Of a DNA stretch of 42,777 nucleotides, positions 1 through 10,614 are shown one piece after another. A program made the position numbers and the translations under genes. How positions within the stretch are numbered: the first letter of the stretch is position 1; each line of letters opens with the position of its first letter. The DNA lies in NCBI GenBank assembly GCA_900175165.2, contig FWWN02000283.1:1-42777 (forward strand), read 5' to 3'. The DNA comes from Rhizomucor pusillus (lineage: Eukaryota; Mucoromycota; Mucoromycetes; Mucorales; Lichtheimiaceae). Under the pieces are notes generated by a model. That model did no database searches and was not told the DNA's origin. It was given only the letters and a program-made list of their open reading frames with translations.

Positions 1-59
1 TGGCAGATAACCGAGTATGACTTTAACATGTTTATAAATATCTGCGCAACGACGACAAG

Positions 60-982
60 CTCAACGTCCAAGTGCCCGAGAAACTCGCAAGTTTGTGCAA
101 AGAGCAGCAAGCCATGTTTGTGTATATTAGCACAGATTATGTGTTTGATGGCACGTCTCCCCCATACGAAGTCACTGATGCGCCCCACCCTCTCAACTTT
201 TACGGCGAATCCAAGCTGGGTGGCGAAAAGGCCGTGCAGACCATCGATCCTTCTGCCGTTATCCTCCGCGTACCTGTCTTGTAAGTGTAAGCAGACGTGG
301 GAAGATACATGCAGCTGCTAAATGGAACTATACATAGGTACGGTGAGGTAGAGTACAATGGCGAGTCAGCTGTCAATGTCTTGCTGGATGCTGTCAAGGT
401 AAAATGTATATATTCTTGCTGTAAGCGTCACCCCGAAGACTCAACCTCTCGTTCGTTAGAACCAAAGCAAGTCGGTAGATATGGACAACTTCGCTGCCAG
501 ATATCCTACCAACGGTACATGCTCAAAATTGAAACTGGGCGATTTCCTTGTCGGACAACTCCACTAACATCCAATCCACCTAGTCGCGGATATTGCTCGA
601 GTGATCAAGGATCTGACAGTCAAACGCGTCGAGAACGGAGACTCCAACGTTGCAGGCATATTCCATTTCTCCAACACTGAAATGTACACAAAGTATACCA
701 TGTGTGGTAAGTATCTTTTTTCCTTTTTTTTGCAACCTGTTACAAACGTTGCATGATTCCACTGATAAATCCTTTATTTTGAAAATATCAGCAGTGTTTG
801 CCAAGTTGCTCAACTTGTCCATCGATCATCTCAATCCACAGGATAGTATCCCTGTTTCGGCAGCCGCCTCGCGACCTAAAGATTCTCATCTTTCCAACAA
901 GCGCCTGGAGGAATTCAACATTGACACAGCAAACGTTCCGTTTGAACAATGGTGGACCACTTATTTGACCGCAAACCAATAA
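60..982 (+). CDS. MAT2B-like methionine adenosyltransferase regulatory subunit (5' partial)
   Basis: An extended short-chain dehydrogenase/RmlD-type protein, most like the beta subunit of methionine adenosyltransferase II, which regulates S-adenosylmethionine synthesis in the cytosol. Exons as read: about 60-280, 338-398, 460-514, 584-706 and 792-982. All join in frame and end at TAA 980-982. Visible motifs are FVYISTDYVFDG, then YGESKLGGEKA with the SDR-type YxxxK (Y-G-E-S-K), then ILRVPVLYGEVE, an SVDMDNFAARYPT stretch, and a C-terminal FHFSNTEMYTKY segment. All follow the order of human MAT2B. The N-terminal Rossmann half, including the glycine-rich nucleotide loop, lies before the window. 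The exon at 60 follows an AAG acceptor because there is an in-frame stop at 18-20. A dTDP-4-dehydrorhamnose reductase is the main alternative, but the spliced order fits MAT2B better. Confidence 0.85.
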
Positions 983-1114
983 AATGCCAACTTGAGCTGC
1001 CGCAGCTTTTTGCTGCTGCGCTCTTTCTTCTTTCTCTCCTCTTCGATCGATCGTCATTCGAGATCGTCAGTTACTCCCCACTCTTCTCTCTCGCTCGAGG
1101 CTATTGAAAGTAAT

Positions 1115-2068
1115 ATGAATATCGTGCAAGTAACTCGCAATATGGTCAGCGAGTACATGAGCCGCCTAGACCCTTCACATGACATGTATCATGTTGAGCG
1201 CGTGCGACGTTTGGGTGAGTATGGATGATTACAATATGCAAATATCGCAATTGTCTCAACGATCTTTTAATAAGCTCTGCATTTGGCGGATCAAGAGGAT
1301 TTGAAAGGGAAGGTCGACTTGCAACTGATCGAGCTTGCAGCCTTGTGTCATGATATCGGTGATCGTAAGTACGCGGAGCAAGAAAGCGAAAATGTGTACG
1401 CGTTTCTTGCGCGACACAAATATCCGAAAGCAGAACTTGTGCAGCGGATCGTGGATCATGTTGGCTTTCGCAAAGAGCTGGGTTGGAATGATATGCAAGA
1501 TGAGCCGGAAACAGTGAGATGGAGGAACGAGTGCCTCGAGTTGCATGCGCAAGTATTATTATTAGTATAAAGTGCAATTGTCTTTTGTAACAACAACGAC
1601 AACTCTTATGTGTCTCATCATACAGGGTCCAGGATGCAGACAAATTAGATGCCATCGGCGCCTTTGGTGAGTATCCTGCTCTTTCACACTGCTGCTGTGG
1701 CATGATGATGTTTATGTTTGGTCCTTTGCTAGGTGTGATGCGCTGTGCAGCATACAGCGGAGCAAAATCAATTGCTTTGCATGTTCCGGAACTGGATCCC
1801 ATGACTAATATGACCAAGGAGCAGTACGAGACACAGACTGTGAACAAGACCGGATGCGCTGTGAACCATTTCCACGGTACGTATTGTTTCTAACAACAGA
1901 GAAAGAAAGAGAGGGAATATGGTTCGAAGTCAATTATCTGTAGAAAAACTTTTCCGTTTACGCAGTTTGATGCGAACAAAGCGTGGTCGAGAGATGGCAG
2001 AAGAGAGAGATCGGTTTATGCGAGAATTTGTCGCTCGTGTAGAAAAGGAATATGAAATGCAGCTTTAA
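1115..2068 (+). CDS. HD-domain metal-dependent phosphohydrolase
   Basis: A 227-residue protein of the HD superfamily (bacterial YedJ-like group), expected to hydrolyse phosphomonoester or nucleotide substrates using a metal; the true substrate is unknown. Exons: 1115-1214, 1275-1548, 1626-1666, 1733-1876, 1944-2068. Metal ligands are visible as H26 (HDMYHVERV), the H59-D60 pair in LAALCHDIGD, and the distal Asp in VQDADKLDAIGA. The last motif is strongly conserved in this group and fixes the frame of exon 3. That frame is reached only if intron 2 begins with GC at 1549 (donor GCAAGT). The nearby GT at 1553 shifts the frame and destroys the QDADKLDAIGA motif. The ATG at 1115 lies 132 bp after the upstream stop. 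The stop faces the FHA-RING gene tail to tail. Confidence 0.88.
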
Positions 2069-2109
2069 AAGAATAAGCTATTCATATAATACAAGCAGTG
2101 ATAATAGGA

Positions 2110-2115
2110 AATAAA
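2110..2115 (+). terminator. AATAAA polyadenylation signal
   Basis: An AATAAA hexamer lies 42 bp after the stop of the HD-domain gene and 80 bp before the stop codon of the oppositely oriented FHA-RING gene. It is a plausible cleavage signal for the plus-strand transcript. Confidence 0.45.
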
Positions 2116-2195
2116 GTGAAAAGAAAGGAAAAGAGAGAGAGAGAGTTTTTGGTTTGGCGAGAGGCGGGGGGTGTTTGGGATTTTGGATAATTGAA

Positions 2196-4518
2196 TTAGG
2201 TATCGACCTCCATGGGTTGATGATGTATATGACGCTGTAGCTCTTCGGGTTCTTCTTCTTCAATCTCTGCCAAGTGCGTAGTTGATTGGCGTGAAAGGGT
2301 ATTGGATGTTAAAGCAGATTGAAGAGTAACCGACCTCTGCTGAGATGATGATGCGGTGGACAAGTCAGAGCATGTGGCGACACAGTCATTATTGCCGTTA
2401 TTACTACTGGTATTATCATTATTATTGTTGCTGTTGGCATCCTCGCGGTTGCTAAAGGGTCGCATAAGGAAGTTTGGATATGAGAGTGGTCTAGCCTTGG
2501 CAGCCCGTTTGCGACTGTGTATCTGTGGCTGTTGCTGCTGTTGATTGTGGTCACTGATCATCATAGATTTGCGTTTCTCAAAAAAGTTGAGTTTGAGTTT
2601 TCCCACAAGGTTAGCAGCAGATAATCTTCGCTCTGATGCATTCGTTGTTCGTGTCCGTTCGGAACCATGTCCCGCTGTGCTCGTAGGACTGGTTGGCACT
2701 TCGCACGAAGCAGGGGCTTCCTGCACTTGCACGTTATCCGAAACGAAGACTGTACGCCGTCGATCGCCCACTGAGAAAAATATGAATCAGTCAGTCACAC
2801 AAGGGCAATACTCCTGCCTCTGTCAATAAAATTACCATCATTTGGAGAGTCCTGTGACATGTCATCTGTGGCAATTTGCTGATCTATAGTAGCCACCCGA
2901 GTTTCCTGAAGCTGCACCGGTGGCTGGTCTGCTGATAGGGAGTTCTGCACCTCTTCGTCTGAATGCTGCTGCTGCTGATGCTGATGCTGACATTGATTTT
3001 CTTGCCGATGGTGCTCTTCTTGTTGCTCCTCCTGATCTCCCGAAGGTCGTTCTTCCTGTGCAGTCTGAGCTGCTGCATTTGCTGCTGCTGCTGATGATGA
3101 TTGTGCCGAAGAAGAGGAAGAGGATGATGGTGATGAAGATGTTGTGGAGGTGGTATCCGATGCAGGCTGCTGGAGAGCAGGGTTGACAGGCTGCGACCAG
3201 GTAGCATCAAACATGACATCTGTCGGTGGAGTAAACGATTTGCATTTCAGCCCGTACTTTTCCATGACTTCTTCGGGCTCGATAGCAACGCTTGCTTCTA
3301 GATCAGAGTAAGTGCGACAGATTGGGCATTGGAAACCAGGATAACTCCGTAGGAGAGATCGGATGCATTTAAAGTGGAATGAGTGGGAGCATGGGGCAAC
3401 GAAGAGAGCCTGGAAAGGAGCTAGAGCGTACAAGCAGATGCAGCATTCATCGACTTCAGCCATATCGCCGCCGTTCGCGCATGATGGATGATTCGCTTGT
3501 GCATGCTTCGATTCCTCTGCAGATTCTTTCTTCTGCCGCTCCTCCTCCCGCCGCTGCTGCTGGTGCTCGGATTTCTCCTCCGTCAATGCCATGGGTGATG
3601 CAACCAAGTCGTCTTCGTGATTGCTGGCTATGCGCGACAGTGTGCGTAGATTATTAAACTGGGCCATACTGAAGGACAGCGGCCTGGGTCTGCGAGAAGC
3701 ACTGATCTCGAAGCGCATCTTTACAGAGCGATAAATCTCTTCCTCGCCACCCTGGTAATCGACGCCGAGCTGGACAATATCACCATGTTTGATTTCTGTC
3801 GCTGAGCTCTCCTGATTTGCGGGGCTGAGACGGATGTGATTGAGAAACGTCCCAGACGACGATTTGGTGTCACGTATATACAGCTATTGCATTACAATGG
3901 GAAAAATAAACGCAGTAAAGGCAAACATGTCAAAAAATGTCACGTAGCAGCAGCAGCAGCAGAAGAGATGCAATGCCCCTTTACCTTGCCATCTAGATCC
4001 ACCCAAACCTCACAGTGCGCCCGGGAAACCACTTTGCTTTTGAACGACATGTGGTTTGGCGACTGTGATCTCTCTGCAAAACGGCCGATCTTAATAATCG
4101 TGCCTGCCGACAGCTCTCGATCCACAATATTGAATATCAGGCTTCGACTAGGATCTTCAATGTTGGGCACGATGCGTACGTGGAGCGTAGGCTGCTTTTG
4201 TTGTTGCTGGTTTGTTGTTGTTGCTATTGCTGGCTGAGGTGGTGGCGCGGTTGTCGTTGAAATAGTTGAGCGTCGCTGCTGCCGCCGGACAGGCCCAGGC
4301 TGTGGTGTTGGCGTTTCTGCAGCGTTTGAACGAGATCGAGAGAATCTCCTGGCCAGAAGCGCTGAAGCACCGTAAGTGAGATTCAGCGAGCGTCGAAAAG
4401 GAGTGGTTGCGGCAGAAGAGAGTCGTCTGCGCTGTTGCTGCTGCGTCGTGGAGGCTGCTGCAGCGACGCCGCCGCCTCCAACAGAAGCGTCTTCAACCGG
4501 TTGGCCTACAAGAGACAT
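2196..4518 (-). CDS. FHA-RING E3 ubiquitin ligase (Dma1/Chfr-like)
   Basis: A 718-residue protein with an FHA phosphothreonine-binding domain followed by a RING finger. This is the layout of yeast Dma1/Dma2 and related to Chfr, ligases of mitotic exit, septin and spindle checkpoints. Exons from the start: 4518-3985, 3883-2836, 2770-2196. FHA spans about residues 112-222 (IKIGRF, then SKVVSRAHCEVW, then the SSSGTFLNHIRLS loop). The RING is at about 325-367: CCIC, then PCSHSFHFKC, then CPIC, close to the Dma pattern with the FQALFVAPCSH core. A long Ser/Gln/Glu-rich tail follows and ends in PMEVDT. ATG 4518 was chosen because it is the last one before the conserved part. An in-frame ATG at 4662 is possible and would add 48 unconserved residues. 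The N-terminus is basic and Gln/Ala-rich. Confidence 0.9.
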
Positions 4519-5894
4519 AGGCAACTTACAGTGAGCAAGGTTCAGTGGGAAAAGAGAAGAAAAGAACGCAAAGCGTTTTTGCGCTGTGAAAACAAAATGA
4601 ACCCTATGCGGTGGGACCGCCCAAATTTGGTTAAGTTTGGACGCGCCGGTTTTCTTGCTCATTTTATTACCACCACCACCACCGCCGACACCATCGTTGA
4701 CCCTCACGCCACCCCTTGGCCCACGCTTTAAACTGCATATTTATGCTTCATGTATCTAACTACCCTCGTCATCACCATCCTCACACTAAAAAAGACAACA
4801 CTCAAAGAAAACAAACGTGCTCTTCTGGGGGCGGAGAAGCGCCTTCTTTCGGAAAAAGCAAACTGTCACCTGCTTTGCATTTGGCAAGCAAGAATCGGTA
4901 CGGAAAATCGTTCATCTTCCTTGCGCGCAGAACCGACTGTAACCACGCCCTTCGATTCTGTTTTCGGGTCGTTGCATTGTCGTAGCACATTAAATTCTGC
5001 CCTTCTTCTACTTCCGCGTCCTCTACTTCGCCGGCGAATATTTAGCCGGGGAAAAGTGTACGCGCTAAATGAATGGATGTGTCAGTTATATCTCCATTTC
5101 AATGCAAGATGACTGCAGCAGACGAAAAGTGTAGTTCAGAGCGAGTCCGACAGTACAGTTTAATGAAAAAAAGTTTTGCACAACAAACTCAAGTGACCCG
5201 TCAAGTGGTGTTTGAATACTCACTGTTAGCCTGTGAATTTTTTTTTACTCACTTGCCATACAAGGTTGTCCTTGCTCTCTTTACTGCAAAAAAAAAAAGA
5301 CTGGACGAATCCTCGCCGCGCTGCTGTTCGTCGGCTACGGATGTTATCTCAGCATCTCAGATGAAAGATCTTTTACTTATGATGATTATTTTTCCATATT
5401 AATCGCAGTTGCGAAGCAAAAAACAATGCTAGTTGTTATACTTCTTGTAGCTTCACTCCTAAGGTAATATGCGTAAGAGACGAGGACATTCTTGGTCTTG
5501 GACATGCTAGCATTTCATCTCAAACTGCGACCTGCTGGCTTGTATTCGCTTGGCACGCTTCATTGTTTGTTGGCCTAGCATTATTGTCTTTCCGGCCGTC
5601 TTTGGGACGCCACCCATCGGATGCCAATACGATCATTACTGACTTTTGTCCAGCGCCTGTCGTTCATTTTCCAATGCTTATTTCATTTTGTTAGCTAGTG
5701 CGCCCCCCTCTGGTCCAAATTTTTCTGCTTAACAGCGAATGATTGTAGAGCGGACCCTGCTCTGCGGGACGATGTCATCATTAATGCTGCTTCCTTATTC
5801 TTTGGTAATTTCAATGCATAGTAAAGTTCATCCATGTCATTAATAGGCAATTGATAGGCAATAAAACTCTATACTATTACGAAAGCTGTTAGGG
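4519..5894. other. Intergenic region
   Basis: About 1.4 kb between the FHA-RING start and the arrestin stop. It contains (ACC)n triplets near 4671-4683, A/T homopolymers (5240, 5288) and no ORF that I can relate to a protein. A 102-codon stop-free frame without a useful ATG (5386-5694, +) was considered and not called. Confidence 0.6.
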
Positions 5895-7803
5895 TTATTC
5901 AAAGGTATCTGGCACAATGTGGGCCTCTCCGAGGTCCGACAGTGAATAGTCATAGTATGGTATCATTGCATGCGAGTATCCGTTGGGTGACCGAACAAAG
6001 TAAACCGTTTTCTCTTGCCTGTCTTGCTTGCCATTGCAAGCAGAGGAATAGTAGCTTGGTGGTTGGTCTTCACCCGCCAAGTCTACAGAGACATCGAGAA
6101 ATTCGGGGCAGAGTTTAGAGTTTGCGTAATGTTGGATCATTAAAAGTCCAGGTATCTGTCGAATTTCGTCGTGTGCGAGATTCGAAATATGTACAGGTAT
6201 GCTGAACTCGTACTTGCTGACTGAATTTCTCAGAAAATGACACTCTTCTAGCGTGACCTGAAGTAACAAGTCGTAGTAAACCTGGATATGGTTCGATTGG
6301 AAGGTCGGCGAGACATTGCGGGTGGGTATGTTGAAGGAAATGATTGTTGATTGGTGTGGCTCGATGCTGGTCTGATAAAGATCTCGGATGGCCTTGCGAG
6401 TGGCCAGACCCTGCGCGGTAGATATTCGCCCGAGATGATGCTTTCGAAATTTGTAGCTTACCGCCGTGATCTTAATATCAGAAGAAAGGGGTGTCATCGT
6501 AAGATGCATACTAAACGGATCATCTATCACGGTGCATTAGATTGCTATCATATAGACAATGGGCATTACCGCTGATGCTGCTTACCTGGACAATACGCCT
6601 GCTTTTTCAATTTAGCTTGCAGTTGCACGAGCGGATGTGCCTTCTTGTCATGATTGAGAGTGGTTCGATATACCCACTCCTTATCTGGCGTAGATAGATG
6701 TGCTTTTCAGTCGAATTCTCCATAGAATATGGATGGCATATTGCCGCTGCACATACCAGGCGGAGAGCCGATCAATGGTCTGTACGGAGTAACATAGCGC
6801 TTGCTTGAGAAACCAGGCTGACCACCGGCGCCGTCAACGTGCGCTGTCCAAATAAAGCGTATGCTGAAACCAGGCGGATCATCAATAGATGGAGGATAGT
6901 TTACATTTGGAAACTGGTTGTGCAAACAGAAATGTAAGCATAACAGCAAGAGGCTTGTGGGTTTTCCTTCCTGGCAACTAGCCAGGGAACACACACGTAC
7001 TCTGAGAGAGAATGGAAATTCATGCCGCCCGGCGTCGAGCTCCTCAAAAGATGCTTGCATATATGCTATTCCATTTTGATCAGTGTTCCATGGCCCATCC
7101 TTGGTATAACGTGCACAGCCTTACGGTGCGCTGTCGTTTCTACGCCGAAAACAGCCTGATCCACTTGGAAAAACGTGGTAATGGCCTGGTGTATCCGTTC
7201 GCCTGAGCCATTCTCGTTGATCTTTACTGTGGCTACTTCCTCAGCCCAGAACTAGACATTTCACGGTCAGAGCTAGATCCAACGTGAGAGCATGCTATAT
7301 TTTTCACACACTTGCCTTAATACGGACACGCGTCAGGTACAATCTTTCCGACGTTTGGAGTATGACGCGACCTGGAGGATCGTGTTTTCCGTTTAGCAAC
7401 TCCCAGTGTTATCGAGGATATACATGCATTAGAGTGTACCTCTGACGGTGCTGTTTGGTCTGACTACTAACTGATGCGGATTTGCATCAAACTCGACACT
7501 TAGCGCGGCGCTGTCTTCAAAAAATCGAGGGGATAGCAGCGGCGTCGTCGGCTCTGTCAACGGCGAAGTGCTGCCGCTGCTGGTGCCCAGCGACAGAGAA
7601 TGCTGATGACCAAACAGGAACCCGCCGAATGCAGGCGATGTCGACGGTAGCTGCTGCGATCGTGAGTGCTGATGTCGAGAACGCGGCGCAGAAGGTGTTT
7701 GCACCGGTGCTATGGCTGGCTGCTGTGTAAAACTCGCTCGTCGGCGCCTAGTGTGGTTGTGTGCTGCTGGCAGCGGTGCATCAAGTACAGAGAAGTTTTC
7801 CAT
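5895..7803 (-). CDS. Alpha-arrestin (arrestin-related trafficking adaptor) with PPxY motif
   Basis: A 510-residue protein with arrestin N and C domains. In fungi such proteins bring Rsp5/Nedd4-type ubiquitin ligases to plasma-membrane transporters. Exons: 7803-7447, 7399-7316, 7251-7144, 7099-7001, 6913-6757, 6684-6586, 6523-5895. Recognisable segments are the edge strands of the N domain (PPGRVILQTSERLYLTRVRI), the LDAGRHEFPFSLR strand, NVNYPPSIDDPPGFSIRF, and in the C domain STIISFNIP and NHIQVYYDLLLQV. A PPSY motif (PPxY, WW-domain ligand) lies near the C-terminus in EDQPPSYYS. The Ser/Pro-rich head of about 100 residues is low complexity. Several introns are very short (7400-7446 is 47 nt, 7100-7143 is 44 nt). 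Intron 2 is best read with a GC donor at 7315, although a GT donor at 7309 adding two codons also keeps the frame. The exon 1 donor GTCAGA is weak and least certain. Confidence 0.82.
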
Positions 7804-8227
7804 AGTAAATACAGGATAAAGAAGCAGCGTATTGCGATGCTCAGGGGACCTTACATTGGAGATATATATTCATGCTATTTGGGGGTTAGCGAGGCTGCTG
7901 GGAAAAGAAAAAGTGGGGGTGATGGGCTGGCCCCTGCTTGCTCACTCGTGCAAGCTTTTTGTTCTGTCCTTTTTGTTACAGCATTCGCTGCTGCGGCTCC
8001 TCTACAGTTATTATCACGTATATATACATATGTAAGTTTGCTTTGAAAATTTACTTGAAATTTCTGGCTTCCCTATCAAGGCCGATCAATCATCGGTCTA
8101 GATCGTTGCTACACGCATGAATTTTCATATCTCACTACAGTATGGAAGCAAATGTATACTTTCACTGGAATTTATACACAAAGTCTTAAGATAATACAAC
8201 TACATAATGATAAGATAGCATATATGA
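7804..8227. other. Intergenic region
   Basis: Upstream region of the arrestin gene and 3' flank of the TEA gene, 424 bp. It is AT-rich after 8030, and no gene or clear motif was seen. Confidence 0.5.
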
Positions 8228-9622
8228 TTAAAACAGTTCCATAGGGCGAATTTCCACAGATCCAGTTTCTCTTTGGGCAAACTCGTATGCTACCACGAGC
8301 AGAGCTTGTCCTTCCTTTGGATAAGTCTTGTCTTTAAATATCTAAAGTGTCTCCAGTTAAAAGACGATGGTCTAAATGCATATAAAAAGAGGCATTCCGT
8401 TTTACTTGCCTGCACAATACAGAGATTGTCCATGGCTATGTCAATGTGCTCTGGATCTCGGAGTGTGCGGACGCCTTTCATCAGAGCACCTAACACCGGA
8501 TCTGCGAGTCGAAACGTATACAGGTATTCATTGGCTCGGAGCCACAGTGCGTGCTGAACTTGACAAGTTTCAAATACACGGTTGCCGAAGGAATAAACAA
8601 TGGTCGTACATTCAACTATGCGTCGCTCGCTCGTTTCGAAAAACAGTGCATTGCAGAAATTGTCGCTGGAAGGATGGAAAAGGTCGAGGTTGACCTGGCG
8701 GCGCCGAGTGTTAATTGAAATGCGCACGAGTAACAGCGACGACCAAAGACTTACTCTTGCTATCAAAACTGGAGAGTTGATTTTGCTGGCAGCGGATTCC
8801 GACAGTTCGGCTAACAATGCTGTGTTATCCAAGTAGAATGACATGTATCGAGGTCTAAATGCAGCCGGTGCAATGCAGTTGAGATTATGCATCAAGTCCA
8901 GCACGATCTTCTCGTTTGTCGATAAGCATCTGACCTTATTGTTAGGCCAGCCAGATACTTTATTGTTGTTGTTGTTATTATTATCTTCTTCGGTCTGCGA
9001 CGTTGACAATAAGTGGTAGACTGAACTGAAACTTTAAGTGGATGAATGTAGCTTGTTGGATTCCTCTTGCGTCTACTTACATCGAGGATCTGATCGCCGT
9101 GTGTTCTTCAAAACCTGCAGATGCGAAGATACTTGCTTCCGCGTGCGCACTTTACCCGTTTTGCGATATATATAGTCTGCAATTAACTCATTTCGGCCTA
9201 TTTGAATACGTCGGTACAGACTGTCATTCACATCGATTCGACGTAGAAACATCAACATACCACAAGGCTTGCCATTTACGTTGACTTTGCGTCGTCCAAG
9301 CTTTGGCAACGTCTCGAGGGCTGTATGTGCAAAGCAGAAAAATTCCCCACATGTTAGATCGCTCGAGTCAATGTTGCCTTTATATACTTACTATACCTTC
9401 TATGAAAGCAGCTTCAACATCCATGGACCAAACCTCCTTTGATGAGCATTCCTCGTTAATTTTTTCGTTTTATTTACTTTTCTTTCATTCACGCCATGCA
9501 TCTTGTGATACCTCATCGCGCGTACTTGAGGCGGATAGATTGTGCACTGGCGGGTGTTTCGGAAACGATGTTGTAGACCTTTTTCTGCTATCAATACGTC
9601 GGGGCATAACGGGCAACACCAT
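8228..9622 (-). CDS. TEA/ATTS-domain transcription factor with TEAD-like C-terminal domain
   Basis: A 330-residue nuclear DNA-binding factor of the TEAD/Tec1/AbaA family. Exons: 9622-9512, 9436-9397, 9320-9261, 9197-9081, 9020-8755, 8694-8410, 8341-8228. The TEA domain is at about 39-107: [14 protein letters not shown], then [19 protein letters not shown], then [17 protein letters not shown]. Unusually for fungi, the C-terminal half lines up with the YAP-binding domain of animal TEADs ([14 protein letters not shown]; then LLVVAYEFA in the final strands). The intron at 9260-9198 is 63 nt and stop-free, so a naive ORF retains it and splits the TEA domain. The same holds for the 60-nt intron 8754-8695. 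The last intron needs a GC donor at 8409 (cag, then GCAAGT); without it the protein loses its last TEAD-like strands. The start (ATG 9622 or 9607) and the first intron are less certain. Confidence 0.88.
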
Positions 9623-10114
9623 CGAAGAATGTTTAATAATATTTAGAAAAAAAAAGATGGAGAGAAAGAAAGGTATATTCTTCTCCTCTCCATGTGATCT
9701 TTTATTGGTTACAGAGGGGTCCATACACATGCAGTTTCTTTCAATCTCAACTGCAGGTGTCCTCGAAACATCAAAAAGCGCTTGTGAGACCACCATTGCA
9801 AAGATGGTGGTCTGTGAAAGTACAAGTGATGTTCAACCCCTCGTACCCCTTGGGCTAAATTAGCACAGAGAACATGTTTTCACTAACATGATTGAAATAT
9901 GTTGAATTTTCGAGTAATATATACGATGAAGCAGTAACCAGGATACCAGTGCGGCGACAGATATTCTCATGAATCCATCAGCCGAGACATTTCATGCGTA
10001 TGAGCCTGAAAACGAGATTCCTTTAACATTTCCCCGCTTACCCTGTTTTATCTGTTCTTTACGTTGTTCGTTCTTTCCTTTTCTGATTAGTATACCCGCT
10101 TGTCAATTTCGCTA
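9623..10114. other. Divergent intergenic region
   Basis: 492 bp between the TEA-factor start (-) and the small orphan gene (+), so probably a bidirectional promoter region. An inverted repeat CCACCATTGCAAAGATGGTGG at 9790-9810 (21 nt, 9-nt arms) can form a hairpin. No coding sequence is supported. Confidence 0.45.
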
Positions 10115-10558
10115 ATGAACAAATCGAGCCAACTTGCTGCAGACGATCTCGCGTCGAAGCTTTATTCCTTCTCGCTGTCTACACCTGACGAGAATCTCTC
10201 GAAAAAGCTTGAATCTACACACATTACAGAAACCCACAATGTCTTTGCAAAGCCGCCACGGCAGCAGCAACCGTCGCAGCAACCAAACTCTCAATCTCGG
10301 CCGAGCAATGTCGAGCCTGCAGCAGCAGCAGCACCGTCTACTACAGCCGAGGAAGGTTGGGGCGAGCTGCCACCGGCGTACACAGCGATATCGCAAGACT
10401 GCATGTTTGGATTCTCTTCTATACTTCAAACGCACGACTTGTATTCCACCGAACGAAAGCAAGTGGATCCAAACTCACCATTTGGTCGATACGTTAACCG
10501 CACAGTGACGTTTGCGAACGCTGCTGCACCTCCTTCATCATCCTCTCCGTTGCAGTAA
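10115..10558 (+). CDS. Small orphan protein with PPxY motif
   Basis: A single-exon frame of 147 residues starting at ATG 10115. I do not recognise a family. The N-terminal third is polar (SSQLAADDLASKLYSFSLS). A Gln/Pro/Ala-rich low-complexity stretch follows. Then comes the most protein-like part, GWGELPPAYTAISQD, in which PPAY is a PPxY WW-domain ligand. A charged tail contains PFGRYVNRTVTFANA. It ends only 56 bp from the stop of the convergent coiled-coil gene. The frame has consistent codon structure and no competing real gene. Function is unknown; a role as a Nedd4/Rsp5 adaptor is only suggested by the PPxY motif. Confidence 0.55.
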   Translation: MNKSSQLAADDLASKLYSFSLSTPDENLSKKLESTHITETHNVFAKPPRQQQPSQQPNSQSRPSNVEPAAAAAPSTTAEEGWGELPPAYTAISQDCMFGFSSILQTHDLYSTERKQVDPNSPFGRYVNRTVTFANAAAPPSSSSPLQ

Positions 10559-10614
10559 CTCTGTCGACCTCCTCCATAAAATTTCACTACTTCCGCATTC
10601 CTTTGTGTACCATA

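Noticed and set aside
4493..4530. GTAAGTTG...TTGTAG near the FHA-RING start, resembling an intron.
   Set aside because: The segment is only about 24 nt, too short to be spliced.
5386..5694. 102-codon stop-free plus-strand frame with a hydrophobic stretch.
   Set aside because: It has no usable ATG before its last residues, no clear splice partners and no recognisable domain. A run of this length is expected a few times by chance in 43 kb.
6411..6461. 51-nt GTAAGC...CGCAG segment inside arrestin exon 7, a possible in-frame intron.
   Set aside because: The encoded segment (ITAVSYKF) looks like a needed strand of the arrestin C domain, so it is kept as coding.
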